In this document: positions 1 to 12,782 of the stretch, piece after piece
Numbering within the stretch: the first letter of the stretch is position 1
How the letters are laid out: each line of letters begins with the position of its first letter
Assembly: GCF_002834385.1 (NCBI RefSeq)
Contig: NZ_PITQ01000012.1
Coordinates: 1-64,000, forward strand
DNA length: 64,000 nucleotides
Source: Rahnella sp. AA
Lineage (GTDB): Bacteria; Pseudomonadota; Gammaproteobacteria; Enterobacterales; Enterobacteriaceae
Direction of reading: 5' to 3'
Translations under genes and position numbers: made by a program
The notes under the pieces: generated by a model
Databases searched by the model: none
The model's input: the letters and a program-made list of their open reading frames with translations, nothing else
What the model was told of the DNA's origin: nothing

Positions 1-165
1 AGTGAACAAGTCACCTAAATGAATTACTGCTTGGTCACTCTTTAAGACTTGATATTTTTTGCCACCGAAGTGGCTGATATCGTCTTGTGAGTGCCCACAC
101 AGATTGTCTGATAAATTGTTAAAGAGCGTTCGTTGCGAGACTTAACTCAGCAACGTGGGAGGCAC
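1..165 (-). other. rRNA operon leader (upstream of 16S)
   Basis: Read on the minus strand, this stretch lies downstream of the P2 promoter and closely resembles the E. coli rrn leader, including the boxA segment and the bases after it. The 16S gene should begin beyond position 1 and is not in the window. The position directly after hemG matches rrnA in E. coli. No protein gene is expected here. Confidence 0.85.
117..127 (-). promoter_or_regulatory. rrn boxA antitermination site
   Basis: The minus strand reads GCTCTTTAACA, the canonical boxA of enterobacterial rrn leaders. In the RNA it is bound by NusB-NusE to protect rRNA transcription from Rho. It sits about 40 bases downstream of the P2 -10 hexamer, as expected. 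Confidence 0.88.
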
Positions 166-193
166 ATATTACTCCCTCCCACTGAAGAGTCAA
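166..193 (-). promoter_or_regulatory. rrn P2 promoter
   Basis: The minus strand has a -35 TTGACT (188-193), a 16-base spacer and a -10 TAATAT (166-171). The sequence and its place about 130 bases after P1 match rrn P2 promoters of E. coli. Confidence 0.85.
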
Positions 194-297
194 CCATTTT
201 CTTTTACAAGATGCGGTGTTTTCACCGGGTTGATTCTTCCTGACTGGGCGACTTGGTTCTCGTTAGAGGAGTCGTTGTTCCCGGTCAGTGGAGGCGC

Positions 298-347
298 ATT
301 ATAGGGAGTTCTCAGAAGGCCGCAACCCTTAATTTCAAAAAAACTTC
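298..347 (-). promoter_or_regulatory. rrn P1 promoter with A/T-rich UP element
   Basis: The minus strand has a -35 TTGCGG (320-325), a 16-base spacer ending in CTCCC and a -10 TATAAT (298-303). A GCGCC discriminator follows, which is the hallmark of stringently controlled rrn P1 promoters. An A/T-rich stretch just upstream (about 326-347) is placed like an UP element. The promoter starts directly after the hemG stop codon, so rRNA transcription follows hemG in the same direction. FIS sites are likely upstream but were not resolved. Confidence 0.88.
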
Positions 348-388
348 CGAATGCTTTCTTTTTGGTCTAAACGTTTATTAAGCCCGCA

Positions 389-928
389 TTAGTGCGATTT
401 TTTATACGATATCTGCCCAAAATCTTTCGCGAATTTAGCCACCTGCTGCCAGTCGGTGTATTCCACTTCTTTACTGGTGTCCGTTTCACCGCCTGTCATT
501 CGCATAATCAGTTTGATCATCACCTTATCGAACCAGCGATAACGCGGATAACGTAATGCTCCGGCGAAGACACCGCAGATTGCAGGCTCCCACGGTGACG
601 TCAGCAAAAACTTACGTACATAGGCATTGGTCTGCGGCGTTCTCTTCTCCGGCTTACGGGCGGTGAGATTCACGCCGAAAAATGCAGAAGGCATTTGGTT
701 CAGTGTTTCCGAATGCTTCTTAACGAACTTATCCAGCACGGCGTTGAAATGACCATATCGGATGGATGCGCCGATCATGACCTGGTCGTAATGCTTTAAA
801 TCAATGGGGTCTGCATGAGCCAGATCGACAACATCGCAGCTGCACTTCTCTTTCAGCTCATTTGCTATAAAGGAAGCGATGGCATGAGTCTGGCCGTCAC
901 GGCTTGAGTAGAGGATCAACGCTTTCAT
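389..928 (-). CDS. hemG: menaquinone-dependent protoporphyrinogen IX dehydrogenase
   Basis: This is HemG, the flavodoxin-like enzyme that oxidises protoporphyrinogen IX to protoporphyrin IX late in haem synthesis, passing electrons to menaquinone or ubiquinone at the inner membrane. The 179-residue length fits the family (181 in E. coli). The N-terminus has the FMN phosphate-binding loop SSRDGQT at residues 8-14, with IGASIRYG near residue 52 as the second flavin-contacting loop. It lies 20 bases after trkH on the same strand and immediately before the rRNA promoters, exactly the E. coli trkH-hemG-rrnA order. Nothing is unusual. Confidence 0.95.
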   Translation of the reverse strand: MKALILYSSRDGQTHAIASFIANELKEKCSCDVVDLAHADPIDLKHYDQVMIGASIRYGHFNAVLDKFVKKHSETLNQMPSAFFGVNLTARKPEKRTPQTNAYVRKFLLTSPWEPAICGVFAGALRYPRYRWFDKVMIKLIMRMTGGETDTSKEVEYTDWQQVAKFAKDFGQISYKKSH

Positions 929-948
929 TCTTATTCCCTTTCAAAAAC

Positions 949-2400
949 TCATTCGCGCCAGAATGTCGGCGTGAACAGCACTAATAATGTGAAGACCTCA
1001 AGGCGGCCAAAGAGCATCGTGACAATCAGGATCCATTTCGCCACGGAATTCATGGATGCAAAGTTATCTGCCACGACGCCCAGCCCCGGCCCCAGGTTAT
1101 TGAGCGTGGCCGTGACCGCAGCAAAAGCGGAGAAGTTATCCACGCCCGTCGCCACTATCGCCAGCATGCTGACAATAAACACCAGCGCGTAAGCCGAGAA
1201 GAAACCCCATACGGCTTCAATAATACGTTCCGGCAATGCGCGGTTACCCAGCTTGATGGTGTAAACCGCATTCGGGTGAACCAGTCTTTTCAGTTCCCGC
1301 GTGCCTTGTAAATAAAGCAGCAGGATACGGATAACCTTCAGGCCGCCGCCGGTCGAACCCGCACAGCCTCCAATAAACGCAGAACACAATAATAGAAGAG
1401 GCAGGAACAGCGGCCACTTCGAAATACTGTCGGTGGTATAACCTGCCGTCGTTGCCATCGACACCACCTGGAAGAACGCCTGATTCAGTGTTTCCAGCCC
1501 TGAGCCGTAGGTATTATGTATCCACAGGATAAACGTACAGATCACCACCAGCGTAAATTGCACGCCGATAAACATCCGGAATTCCGGGTCACGCCAGTAG
1601 ACTTTCAGGTTGCGTCCGCTCAGCACCGCAAAGTGCAGACCATAGTTACAACCGGAGATCAGCAGGAAAACGGCGACAATCGTATTAATGGTGCCACTGT
1701 GGAAATAGCCGATACTGGCGTCGTGCGTCGAAAAACCACCGATAGCGATAGTTGAAAAGCTATGCCCGATGGCATCGAAAACCGACATCCCTGCGCCCCA
1801 CAGTGAAAGCGCACAGGCGATAGTCAGCAGCACATAAATAAGCCACAGCGTTTTTGCCGTTTCGGCAATACGCGGGCGCATCTTGTTGTCTTTCAGCGGT
1901 CCGGGCATTTCGGCCCGATACAGCTGCATTCCGCCGACGCCCAATATCGGCAGAATCGCCACGGCAAGCACAATGATCCCCATACCACCAAACCATTGCA
2001 GCATCTGCCGGTAGAACAAAATGGCCTTAGGTAATGAATCCAGCCCGACCAGCGTGGTCGCGCCCGTGGTGGTCAGCCCGGAGAAAGATTCAAAGAAAGC
2101 GTCGGTGAGCGACAGATTCGGACGCTCTGAAAACAGAAAAGGCAATGCCCCGACGCTGCCCAGCACCGTCCAGAAGAGCACGACAATCAGGAAGCCTTCG
2201 CGCGGCTTCAGCTCGCTTTTTTGCTTACGGTTAGGCAGCCAGAGGAATAACCCAATGGCCAGAGCGACAAAGAAGGTCTGGCTGAACGCACGGCCCGCGC
2301 CATCGCGGTAAATTAAAGCGACCAGGCCGGGAATAATCATCGTTCCGGAGAAAAGGATGACGAGCACCCCGACGATGCGTGTTATGGCACGAAAATGCAT
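949..2400 (-). CDS. trkH: Trk system potassium uptake protein TrkH
   Basis: TrkH is the membrane-spanning pore of the low-affinity, high-rate Trk K+ uptake system, gated by the cytoplasmic NAD-binding protein TrkA (not in this window). At 483 residues it equals the E. coli length. The protein shows the four pore-loop repeats expected for a Trk/Ktr channel. Filter-type segments include TTTGAT (about residue 111), IAIGGFST, TTAGYTT and NNLGPGLG, separated by many hydrophobic helices. It is followed closely by hemG and preceded by yigZ, as in E. coli, and probably belongs to a leftward pepQ-yigZ-trkH-hemG unit. Confidence 0.95.
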   Translation of the reverse strand: MHFRAITRIVGVLVILFSGTMIIPGLVALIYRDGAGRAFSQTFFVALAIGLFLWLPNRKQKSELKPREGFLIVVLFWTVLGSVGALPFLFSERPNLSLTDAFFESFSGLTTTGATTLVGLDSLPKAILFYRQMLQWFGGMGIIVLAVAILPILGVGGMQLYRAEMPGPLKDNKMRPRIAETAKTLWLIYVLLTIACALSLWGAGMSVFDAIGHSFSTIAIGGFSTHDASIGYFHSGTINTIVAVFLLISGCNYGLHFAVLSGRNLKVYWRDPEFRMFIGVQFTLVVICTFILWIHNTYGSGLETLNQAFFQVVSMATTAGYTTDSISKWPLFLPLLLLCSAFIGGCAGSTGGGLKVIRILLLYLQGTRELKRLVHPNAVYTIKLGNRALPERIIEAVWGFFSAYALVFIVSMLAIVATGVDNFSAFAAVTATLNNLGPGLGVVADNFASMNSVAKWILIVTMLFGRLEVFTLLVLFTPTFWRE

Positions 2401-2437
2401 GCTGGTGCGTTCCTCAGCGAATTAACCATAGAAAAAT

Positions 2438-3049
2438 TTATGAAACCGGACGCAAGATGAGCGCGCCACGGCTGATATCGAAAAGCTGACTGATTGCGGC
2501 CTGCGCCTGTGCGGCAGGCAAAGCCAGAACGAGATCGACCGAAGCCCCGTATTCACTGCGTAAAATATGCCCGCCAACCTGCGAGAGCAGCGTTTCCACC
2601 AGCTGTAACTGGCTGTAATCACACTGCACCGCGTACTCCGCCAGCGGGACTTTTTGCTGCACAACTAGCAGCTTTAATGCCTGCTGGACACCGCCGCCGT
2701 AGGCTTTCACCAATCCGCCGGTGCCCAACATAATGCCGCCGTAATAACGCACAACGACGGCAGTTATTTCTCCGACCCCGCTTCCCATCAGCTGGCTGAG
2801 GATAGGTTTTCCCGCTGTGCCAGCAGGTTCACCATCATCGGAAAAGCCCAGTTGCTGAGAATCGTTCGGCGCGCCAGCCACAAATGCCCAGCAGTGATGA
2901 CGCGCTGCCGGATGTTGATTTCTGGCGTCCTGAACAAAAGCTTTCGCCGCCTCAACGCCTTCCGTTCTTGCCAGCAAGGTGATGAAACGGCTCTTCTTTA
3001 TTTCTTCGCTGTAACTGACCGGTTCAGCGGGGACGGAATACGGCTGCAT
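2438..3049 (-). CDS. yigZ: IMPACT-family protein YigZ
   Basis: YigZ belongs to the YigZ/IMPACT family (UPF0029), a conserved RNase PH-like fold whose eukaryotic relatives modulate the Gcn2 stress response. The bacterial role is not established. The 203 residues match the family length (204 in E. coli). The N-terminal half holds the conserved SRFITLLA and FSDDGEPAGTAGKPIL signature, the C-terminal part an EF-G domain V-like fold. Its start codon overlaps the pepQ stop by one base (TGATG), pointing to translational coupling with pepQ. Confidence 0.92.
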   Translation of the reverse strand: MQPYSVPAEPVSYSEEIKKSRFITLLARTEGVEAAKAFVQDARNQHPAARHHCWAFVAGAPNDSQQLGFSDDGEPAGTAGKPILSQLMGSGVGEITAVVVRYYGGIMLGTGGLVKAYGGGVQQALKLLVVQQKVPLAEYAVQCDYSQLQLVETLLSQVGGHILRSEYGASVDLVLALPAAQAQAAISQLFDISRGALILRPVS

Positions 3050-4380
3050 CAGGCCAGCTTCAGATCACGGGTCATGTTCTCGATACGATTGTCATGGATG
3101 ACAATATTGTCTTCGATACGGATCCCGCCAAATGGCTTCATTGCATTAATACGATCCCAGGCAAAGTGTTTACTGAATTGCCCTTCGCGCCACGGCGTCA
3201 GCAGCGAATCAATGAAATACAGGCCCGGTTCGATGGTCAGAACCATTCGTGGCTCAATCACACGCGTACAACGCAGATAAGGATATTGCGAAGGTGCGGC
3301 CAGATGCGTGCCCTGATCATCTTGCATAAAACCGGCAACATCATGAACCTGCAACCCCAGCGGATGCCCCAGACCATGCGGCAGGAAAGGCCCGGTCAGG
3401 TTCTGTTCAACCATCGCATCTTCACTGATATCGACCACCAGCTTGTGCGCTTTCAGCAGTTTGGCGATGCGATGGTGCATCTGAACATGATAGTCGGTAT
3501 AGCGCACCCCGGATTTAATCAAATCAATTAACGCCAGTTGTTCGGTGTTCAGATCTTTAACCAGTGCGCCAAAATCGCTGTCAGGTTTTCCGGCATAGGT
3601 ACGCGTCAGGTCAGCGGCATAACCGTTATATTCTGCGCCCGCATCAAGCAGGAAACTGCGCATTTCTGCCGGAGGCTGGTTATCAAGCGTGGTGTAATGC
3701 AGCACGGAAGCGTGTTCATTGAGCGCCACGATGTTGTCGTAAGGCACATCGGTGTCGCGGTGACCGGTCGCGGTGAGATACGCGAGATTGATATCAAACT
3801 CACTCATCCCCGACAGAAACGCTTCTTTCGCAGCACGGTGGCCGCTTACGGCGACTTTCTGCGCTTCACGCATACAGGCCAGCTCATAGTCAGTTTTGTA
3901 GGCGCGATGATAATGCAGATAATCCAGCACCGCTTTCGGGTTCACGTTCGACGCCGGAACGCCCATGCTGATGGCACGATCCTGGCTGGAGCCGATATAG
4001 CCCACGCGCTTCAGATCCACCGGCAACTGGCCTTTAATATCGTCCGCATTTGCCAGCGGCGTCAGCGAAATTTCTTTGGTCCAGAAACTCTCAGGCAATG
4101 GCTCATGGCTGTGCCAGTAATCCACCGGCGAATAGAACCACAGCTTCGGCGCATTAACGCCATCCACCCACAGCCAACAGTTCGGCACTTTAGTGACCGG
4201 CACCCAGGCTTTGAATTGCGGGTTAACTTTGAAGGGATAACTGTGATCATCAAGGAAGGTCGTTATCAGTTCACCGGAGTGAATGAGTAACGCATCAAGC
4301 TGAGAACGTTGCAGAATTTCACGGGCACGCGCCTGCAGCGTGGCGATATGTTCTTTATAAAGCGTAGTAAGCGATTCCAT
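3049..4380 (-). CDS. pepQ: Xaa-Pro dipeptidase
   Basis: PepQ is a cytoplasmic M24B metallopeptidase that cleaves dipeptides with C-terminal proline and helps recycle proline from peptides. The 443 residues match E. coli PepQ. The pita-bread metal-binding positions are visible: two aspartates in [19 protein letters not shown] (around 246-257), the His of [13 protein letters not shown] (around 339), and glutamates in TIEPGLYF and IRIEDN. It is divergent from fadB, with a 189-bp shared control region, and overlaps the downstream yigZ start by one base. Confidence 0.95.
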   Translation of the reverse strand: MESLTTLYKEHIATLQARAREILQRSQLDALLIHSGELITTFLDDHSYPFKVNPQFKAWVPVTKVPNCWLWVDGVNAPKLWFYSPVDYWHSHEPLPESFWTKEISLTPLANADDIKGQLPVDLKRVGYIGSSQDRAISMGVPASNVNPKAVLDYLHYHRAYKTDYELACMREAQKVAVSGHRAAKEAFLSGMSEFDINLAYLTATGHRDTDVPYDNIVALNEHASVLHYTTLDNQPPAEMRSFLLDAGAEYNGYAADLTRTYAGKPDSDFGALVKDLNTEQLALIDLIKSGVRYTDYHVQMHHRIAKLLKAHKLVVDISEDAMVEQNLTGPFLPHGLGHPLGLQVHDVAGFMQDDQGTHLAAPSQYPYLRCTRVIEPRMVLTIEPGLYFIDSLLTPWREGQFSKHFAWDRINAMKPFGGIRIEDNIVIHDNRIENMTRDLKLA

Positions 4381-4526
4381 CCAACTGTCCTTTTTTCACC
4401 GGAAAGACGATGCAGCATCTTACCACAGCCTCACCGCGACCATAGTCCCGGAAGGTTTGTGATCTTGCCTGCAAATAAAACACATCTCATTTGCAAATTA
4501 TTAACATAAAAACCACACTCGAAAAC

Positions 4527-4543
4527 ATCTGGTCATACCAGAT
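4527..4543. promoter_or_regulatory. FadR operator of fadBA
   Basis: The 17-base near-palindrome ATCTGGTCATACCAGAT lies 26 bases before the fadB start. It agrees closely with the FadR operator of E. coli fadB, which carries the same outer arms ATCTGGT/ACCAGAT. FadR binding would repress fadBA until long-chain acyl-CoA releases it. That is inference from the sequence match and the position. Confidence 0.85.
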
Positions 4544-4569
4544 CATCCCAGATGATTCAGGAGAGACAC

Positions 4570-7937
<3,368 letters not shown>

Positions 7938-7954
7938 CGTCAGTCTGTAAAAAA

Positions 7955-7983
7955 GAAAAAGCGGGCTAAATGCCCGCTTTTTA
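7955..7983. terminator. bidirectional terminator between fadA and fre
   Basis: A ten-base stem AAAAGCGGGC/GCCCGCTTTT with a five-base loop has A-runs before and T-runs after it. It can therefore end both fadBA from the left and fre from the right. Confidence 0.9.
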
Positions 7984-8016
7984 AAATCTTGTTCTTCCCG
8001 TTTTAGTTGCCGTTTT

Positions 8017-8041
8017 CCCGCCTGTCAGGGGCGGGCTTTTT
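8017..8041 (+). terminator. second terminator after fadBA
   Basis: CCCGCC/GGCGGG (8017-8022 with 8030-8035) forms a six-base GC stem followed by CTTTTTCTC on the plus strand. There is no comparable T-run on the minus strand, so this acts as a back-up terminator for fadBA. Confidence 0.7.
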
Positions 8042-8061
8042 CTCAACGATCCATCTTCAGA

Positions 8062-8763
8062 TCAGATGAAAGAGAAGGCATCACCAAACAAACGGTCTTC
8101 CAGCGCACCGCGTTCCGCAACAAAACGCTCACGGGCAATTTTGGCCATTTCAAAACGACCGGCGATATAAATATCGTGTTCCGCCAGTGAAGAGAAATCT
8201 TGCAGAACAGCACTCAGCACTGTCCCGCTTCTGCCCTGCCAGCCCTCTTCCGGCTGTTCGACAACCGGGATCACTTTCAGATTCGGGTGGTTGATGCTCA
8301 TTGCTTCAAGCTCGCCCAAATCATACAAGTGCTTCAGCTCGCGGCCACCCCAGTAAATTGAGATATCCCGGTGAGGCTGTTGTTCGAGCGCAGTAATCAG
8401 AATGGAACGGACATACGAAAACCCGGTTCCACCCGCAATCAGCACCAGCGGACGTTCGCCTTCTTCACGCAGCCAGGCGTCGCCGTGCGGAATATCCACG
8501 GTAATCGCCTGTTCTTTCAGAATGCGATCCATCACCGCCATCGCGTACAAGTTCAGCTCAGATGCGCCGATATGCAGCTCAATAACGTTGTTTTCAGCAG
8601 GCGTCGAGGCCAGCGAGAACGGACGCTTGTCGCGCTCATCCATCACGACCATCAGATACTGACCCGCACGGAACGAAAAAGGCGCTTCCGGAACCAGCCG
8701 GACACGGTAAACCGTATCCGTTATCGCCTCAACCGAGGTCACTTTACAGCTCAATATTGTCAT
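8062..8763 (-). CDS. fre: NAD(P)H-flavin reductase
   Basis: Fre reduces free riboflavin, FMN or FAD with NAD(P)H and supplies reduced flavin to other enzymes. The 233 residues equal the E. coli protein. The ferredoxin-reductase fold is visible: RPFSLAST binds the flavin isoalloxazine (residues about 46-53), [14 protein letters not shown] is the NAD(P)H-binding loop, and [11 protein letters not shown] is the C-terminal conserved block. It lies downstream of ubiD by 48 bases on the same strand. The neighbouring ubiD needs prenylated FMN made from reduced FMN, so the pairing is functionally sensible, though that link is inference. Confidence 0.95.
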   Translation of the reverse strand: MTILSCKVTSVEAITDTVYRVRLVPEAPFSFRAGQYLMVVMDERDKRPFSLASTPAENNVIELHIGASELNLYAMAVMDRILKEQAITVDIPHGDAWLREEGERPLVLIAGGTGFSYVRSILITALEQQPHRDISIYWGGRELKHLYDLGELEAMSINHPNLKVIPVVEQPEEGWQGRSGTVLSAVLQDFSSLAEHDIYIAGRFEMAKIARERFVAERGALEDRLFGDAFSFI

Positions 8764-8811
8764 GCGTTCCCTCTGTGGGTCATCAAAGCAAAGCGTAGGA
8801 CAAAGATTCGA

Positions 8812-10302
8812 TTATTTTTTCGCATCGTCTTTATCATTAAGAATAGCGAGTTCATCCCAGATGGCGTCGATTCGCGCGGTCACGTCCGGATCTTTCACAA
8901 TCGGGCGTCCCCACTCACGCTGCGTTTCTCCCGGCCATTTGTTGGTCGCATCCATCCCCATTTTTGAGCCAAGGCCCGAAACCGGGGAGGCAAAATCCAG
9001 ATAATCTATCGGCGTGTTTTCCACCAGCACGGTATCGCGCGCGGGATCCATCCGGGTGGTGATCGCCCAAATCACGTCATTCCAGTCGCGGGCATTCACA
9101 TCGTCATCACACACAATCACAAACTTGGTGTACATGAACTGACGCAGGAAAGACCAGACGCCCATCATGACGCGTTTGGCATGACCGGCGTACTGCTTCT
9201 TCATGGTAACGACTGCCAGACGGTAGGAGCAACCCTCAGGCGGCAGATAAAAATCAACAATTTCCGGGAATTGTTTCTTCAAAATCGGCACAAACACTTC
9301 ATTGAGCGCCACGCCCAGCACCGCAGGTTCATCCGGCGGACGGCCTGTGTAAGTCGAGTGATAAATGGCGTCTTTACGCTGCGTCATGTGCGTAATCGTG
9401 AAAACAGGGAAACTGTCTACTTCATTATAGTAGCCGGTATGGTCGCCATAAGGGCCTTCGGGCGCCATTTCACCCGGTTCGATATACCCTTCCAGCACGA
9501 TTTCGGCGCTGGCGGGGACTTCCAGATCGTTGGAAATACACTTCACAACTTCGGTTTTATTGCCGCGCAGCAAACCTGCGAAAGCATATTCAGACAGCGT
9601 GTCCGGCACCGGCGTCACCGCACCAAGAATAGTGGCAGGATCCGCCCCGAGCGCGACACTCACCGGGAAGCGTTTTCCCGGATTCTGCTGACACCACTCC
9701 TGGTAATCCAGCGCGCCACCGCGATGGGATAACCAGCGCATAATCACTTTATTTTTGCCCAGAACCTGCTGGCGATAAATGCCGAGATTCTGACGCGGCT
9801 TGTTCGGGCCACGCGTTACGGTCAGGCCCCAGGTGATGAGCGGTGCTGCATCTTCCGGCCAGCACTGCATCACCGGGATCTTCGTGATATCAACCGCGTC
9901 ACCTTCCCAAATCTGCTCCTGACAAGGTGCGGAATGCAGCACTTTGGTCGGCATATTCAGCACCTGCTTAAACTTAGGTGCCTTATCGTATAAATCGCGA
10001 AAACCCCTCGGAGGCTCAGGTTCTTTCAGAAACGCCAGCAATTCACCTACTTCACGCAGGGCGCTGACGTCTTCTTTCCCCATGCCCATTGCGACACGCT
10101 GCGGCGTACCGAACAAATTGCACAACACGGGCATGTCATAACCTTTCGGATTTTCAAACAGCAACGCCGGGCCGCCTGCCCGCAAAGTGCGATCGGCAAT
10201 TTCGGTCATTTCCAGATAAGGGTCAACAGACTGGCTGATGCGTTTCAGTTGGCCTCTCTTTTCAAGTAACGAGAGGAAGTCACGTAAATCACGGTATTTC
10301 AT
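8812..10302 (-). CDS. ubiD: 4-hydroxy-3-polyprenylbenzoate decarboxylase
   Basis: UbiD removes the carboxyl group of 3-octaprenyl-4-hydroxybenzoate in ubiquinone synthesis, using the prenylated FMN cofactor made by UbiX (not in the window). The 496 residues match the family (497 in E. coli). Conserved UbiD regions are present, including YRQQVLGKN (near residue 176) and the catalytic-acid region [15 protein letters not shown] (about 283-297). Several other ubi genes (ubiB, ubiJ, ubiE) lie 4-7 kb to the right, as in E. coli. Confidence 0.96.
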   Translation of the reverse strand: MKYRDLRDFLSLLEKRGQLKRISQSVDPYLEMTEIADRTLRAGGPALLFENPKGYDMPVLCNLFGTPQRVAMGMGKEDVSALREVGELLAFLKEPEPPRGFRDLYDKAPKFKQVLNMPTKVLHSAPCQEQIWEGDAVDITKIPVMQCWPEDAAPLITWGLTVTRGPNKPRQNLGIYRQQVLGKNKVIMRWLSHRGGALDYQEWCQQNPGKRFPVSVALGADPATILGAVTPVPDTLSEYAFAGLLRGNKTEVVKCISNDLEVPASAEIVLEGYIEPGEMAPEGPYGDHTGYYNEVDSFPVFTITHMTQRKDAIYHSTYTGRPPDEPAVLGVALNEVFVPILKKQFPEIVDFYLPPEGCSYRLAVVTMKKQYAGHAKRVMMGVWSFLRQFMYTKFVIVCDDDVNARDWNDVIWAITTRMDPARDTVLVENTPIDYLDFASPVSGLGSKMGMDATNKWPGETQREWGRPIVKDPDVTARIDAIWDELAILNDKDDAKK

Positions 10303-10334
10303 GCTGATTCTGAGTCGCCGGGTTGAAGGAGGGC

Positions 10335-10403
10335 ATTATAAAGCCTCTCCGGTGTTGTTGCTGCCTTTTTGTTATCAGCAGGTAAACACTGATAACGAAA
10401 AAG
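10335..10403 (-). promoter_or_regulatory. probable ubiD promoter -10 and adjacent long hairpin
   Basis: The minus strand has TATAAT at 10335-10340, about 33 bases before the ubiD start. No convincing -35 was found at the right distance. Just upstream, a roughly 14-base inverted repeat with one bulge (10365-10378 with 10389-10403) surrounds a ten-base loop. Its A/T runs lie within the stem, so it does not look like a standard terminator. Confidence 0.45.
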
Positions 10404-10466
10404 CAGTATAACCGCCAGATTTAACCGCTGCAGGTCTGGCGATGCGAATGTGGCTGAGCAACAGCG

Positions 10467-11192
10467 TTACTGACAGTTAAAAGGCACCAGCGGCTGTATG
10501 GCCTGAGTATCCTGATATTCCTGCGTTTCCTGCCCGTGGCGGAATACTTTGAAACCCTGCCCTTTTGCGCTGAAATAGCTCAGATTATTGCCGGAGACCT
10601 GCAACAGGCTGCCTTCACGCAATGCCAGCACGGACTCCGACGGGTTAACCGCACAGAATTCGGCAATACGCTCATCGCGCGTTTCACCCATATGACCGCT
10701 TAAATGCGCGTCGATATAGTGCGGGTTAATCTGTACCGGGAAGAGACCCAGAGAAGGCAGAACCACGGAGTTGCGAACCGGCATATCATTGGTGGTGCGA
10801 ATACTTGGCGTGGCTACGTTACAACCCGCGCTCCAGCCAATGTAAGGCACATTGCGTTCACGCACAGCACGCTGGATCGGCACAATCAGGCCATTTTCAT
10901 GCAGCAGCTGGTTGAGCATCCAGGTATTGCCGCCGCTGATCAAAATACATTCTGCGCTGGCAATGGCCTGGGCAGGGCTGGCGGCGTGATGAATACTGTC
11001 GACTTTAATACCCAGTGAGTCCGAAAGCTCTTTCGCACGGGCGTCATAATCACTGCGGATCAGCGCGTAAGGAATCAAAACGGCAGAGCGGATATTTTTC
11101 GCATGCAACATTGCCTGGATACGCTCTTTCGCATAACCCAGTAACTCGGATTCACCTGAGAGTTTACCGTTACTCAGCAAGAACAACTCCAT
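10467..11192 (-). CDS. pepE: dipeptidase E (alpha-aspartyl dipeptidase)
   Basis: PepE is a cytoplasmic serine peptidase of family S51 that hydrolyses dipeptides with N-terminal aspartate, such as Asp-Leu. The nucleophile is Ser121 in IGWSAGCNVA, with NPHYIDAH supplying the likely His. ISGGNTWML (around 86-94) is another family hallmark. I chose the ATG at 11192 (241 residues, MELFLLSNGK) over an in-frame ATG 30 codons upstream because GGAG sits seven bases before it and the protein then begins as in known PepE. The gene is not between ubiD and rfaH in E. coli, so it is an insertion or a relocated gene here. Confidence 0.92.
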   Translation of the reverse strand: MELFLLSNGKLSGESELLGYAKERIQAMLHAKNIRSAVLIPYALIRSDYDARAKELSDSLGIKVDSIHHAASPAQAIASAECILISGGNTWMLNQLLHENGLIVPIQRAVRERNVPYIGWSAGCNVATPSIRTTNDMPVRNSVVLPSLGLFPVQINPHYIDAHLSGHMGETRDERIAEFCAVNPSESVLALREGSLLQVSGNNLSYFSAKGQGFKVFRHGQETQEYQDTQAIQPLVPFNCQ

Positions 11193-11365
11193 GAGACATC
11201 TCCTGATAAAATTAGGACTAAGAGAGGGGATAAGACTGCGCTTTTCTTCGATAATAAAAGATAACGGGCTGACAATCAGCAAGCGTCTGCACAGACAGAC
11301 ACTGTCTGTATCTCATGAGCGGCTTTTGATATGCTGCCCCGCTCAACGCTTTCATGTGGGAAACT

Positions 11366-11854
11366 ATGGAATCCTGGTACTTACTCTATTGCAAACGTGG
11401 TCAGCTGCTTCGCGCGAAAGAACATCTGGAGCGCCAGGAAGTTAACTGCCTTACACCGATGATCACTCTGGAAAAAATGGTGCGTGGACGACGTACGGCC
11501 GTCAACGAACCTATGTTCCCGAATTACATGTTCATCGAGTTCGACCCTGAGCGGATCCATACCACGACGATCAACGCGACGCGTGGCGTCAGCCATTTTA
11601 TCCGCTTTGGTGCCAAACTGGCGACAGTGCAGCCAGAGGTTATCAAACAACTGATGGAGCCCCCATCAGTAGAAATTCGCGATCCCGATACACCTTATGA
11701 AGGCGATCACGTCATCATCACAGATGGAATATTTACCGGTATCGAAGCGATTTATACCGAACCCGATGGCGAAGCGCGTTCATTGCTGATGCTGAACCTG
11801 ATTAACCAGCCGGTCCGTCAGAGCATCGAAAACAAGTATTTCCAGAAAATCTGA
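11366..11854 (+). CDS. rfaH: transcription elongation and antitermination factor RfaH
   Basis: RfaH is the NusG paralogue that binds RNA polymerase paused at ops sites and allows full transcription of long operons for LPS, capsule and similar surface structures. The 162 residues equal E. coli RfaH. The N-terminal NGN domain starts [12 protein letters not shown] and contains the ops-contacting face. The C-terminal domain, around [19 protein letters not shown], is the one that switches from helical hairpin to KOW barrel. The start at 11366 (MESWYLLY) was chosen over an ATG four codons earlier by homology and the GGGAA five bases upstream. It is divergent from pepE. Confidence 0.95.
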   Translation: MESWYLLYCKRGQLLRAKEHLERQEVNCLTPMITLEKMVRGRRTAVNEPMFPNYMFIEFDPERIHTTTINATRGVSHFIRFGAKLATVQPEVIKQLMEPPSVEIRDPDTPYEGDHVIITDGIFTGIEAIYTEPDGEARSLLMLNLINQPVRQSIENKYFQKI

Positions 11855-11877
11855 TTTGCGTTCACTGGCGTCCCGAT

Positions 11878-11907
11878 GAAAAAGCACCGTTTACCGGTGC
11901 TTTTTTA
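11878..11907. terminator. bidirectional terminator between rfaH and tatD
   Basis: The inverted repeat AAAAAGCACCG/CGGTGCTTTTT, with a short loop, has an A-run on the left and a T-run on the right. It suits the two convergent genes rfaH and tatD. Confidence 0.88.
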
Positions 11908-11936
11908 ATTCAGAAAGTTATTGAAACGCATTTATT

Positions 11937-12725
11937 TCAAAGTACGGGCAACGAAAAAAGCTTACGCGCATTCTCATCCGTGATATCCGCCAGCCATTGC
12001 GGATCCTCCCCCCGCCACATCGCTACCTGATTCACGATATGCGGCAGGAAAGCCGGTTCATTACGGCGATTCTTCGGCTTATTTTCCATATCACGCGGCA
12101 AGAGATAAGGCGCATCAGTTTCCAGCATCAACCGCTCAGCGGGGATCAGCGGCAGCATTTCGCGCAGTTCCAGCCCGCGACGTTCATCGCACACCCAGCC
12201 GGTAATACCAATCGACAATCCGAGAGCCAGATACAGTTCCAGCTCTTCACGCGTGCCGGTAAAACAGTGGACTACGCCGCCCGGCAGATCCGGCAGCCAG
12301 GGTTTGATCAACGCGGCAAACCGCTCTCCGGCATCACGGCAGTGCAAAAATACCGGCAACTGCAACTCTTTCGCCAGCGACAGCTGCGCGGTAAACGCCG
12401 CCTCCTGACTGTCTGCCGGGGAAAAGTTACGGTTAAAATCCAGCCCGCATTCGCCGATCGCAACAACCTGTGGCAATGCTGCCAGCTCGCGGATACTGCG
12501 CTCAACGTCTTCGCTCCAGTCACTCGCCTGATGAGGATGCACGCCCGCCGTCGACCAGCAGAAATCCGGATGTTCCATCGCCATCTTCTGCGCTTCAGCG
12601 CTTTCCTGCGCGGACGTGCCGGTGATCAACATACCGCTCAGACCGGCCGCTCTGGCTCTTTCGACGACCTGCGGACGATCTTTATCAAACTGACTACTGG
12701 TGAGGTTAATACCGATTTCAAACAT
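11937..12725 (-). CDS. tatD: TatD-family metal-dependent DNase
   Basis: TatD is a cytoplasmic metal-dependent 3'-5' DNase with a TIM-barrel amidohydrolase fold. Despite its name it is not required for Tat export. It has 262 residues (260 in E. coli). The usual metal-binding segments are visible: [10 protein letters not shown] (residues about 58-67), [17 protein letters not shown] and [10 protein letters not shown]. The typical N-terminal HxH site is absent (the protein starts [12 protein letters not shown]), as is normal for the TatD subgroup. It follows tatC on the same strand, but a hairpin separates them. Confidence 0.93.
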   Translation of the reverse strand: MFEIGINLTSSQFDKDRPQVVERARAAGLSGMLITGTSAQESAEAQKMAMEHPDFCWSTAGVHPHQASDWSEDVERSIRELAALPQVVAIGECGLDFNRNFSPADSQEAAFTAQLSLAKELQLPVFLHCRDAGERFAALIKPWLPDLPGGVVHCFTGTREELELYLALGLSIGITGWVCDERRGLELREMLPLIPAERLMLETDAPYLLPRDMENKPKNRRNEPAFLPHIVNQVAMWRGEDPQWLADITDENARKLFSLPVL

Positions 12726-12742
12726 GAAGAGTCCTAAAACAG

Positions 12743-12768
12743 AAACCGCCCAACAGGGCGGTTTTTTT
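12743..12768. terminator. hairpin between tatC and tatD
   Basis: A perfect nine-base stem AAACCGCCC/GGGCGGTTT (12743-12751 with 12756-12764) has seven Ts after it on the plus strand and TTTCTGTTTT on the minus strand. For the leftward tat operon it probably acts as a partial terminator, lowering tatD expression relative to tatABC. Confidence 0.7.
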
Positions 12769-12782
12769 CATCAAAGAATGTA

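Noticed and set aside
1-388. Start of the 16S rRNA gene within the window
   Set aside because: The minus strand stays in leader sequence to position 1; the 16S 5' motif (AGAGTTTGATC) is not reached.
3538-4290. 250-residue open frame antisense to pepQ
   Set aside because: It lies wholly within the strongly conserved pepQ gene on the other strand, has no recognisable domain and no ribosome-binding site; a codon-bias shadow.
11191-11445. 84-residue frame overlapping the rfaH start
   Set aside because: It is out of frame with rfaH and runs through its promoter and N-terminus; no homology.
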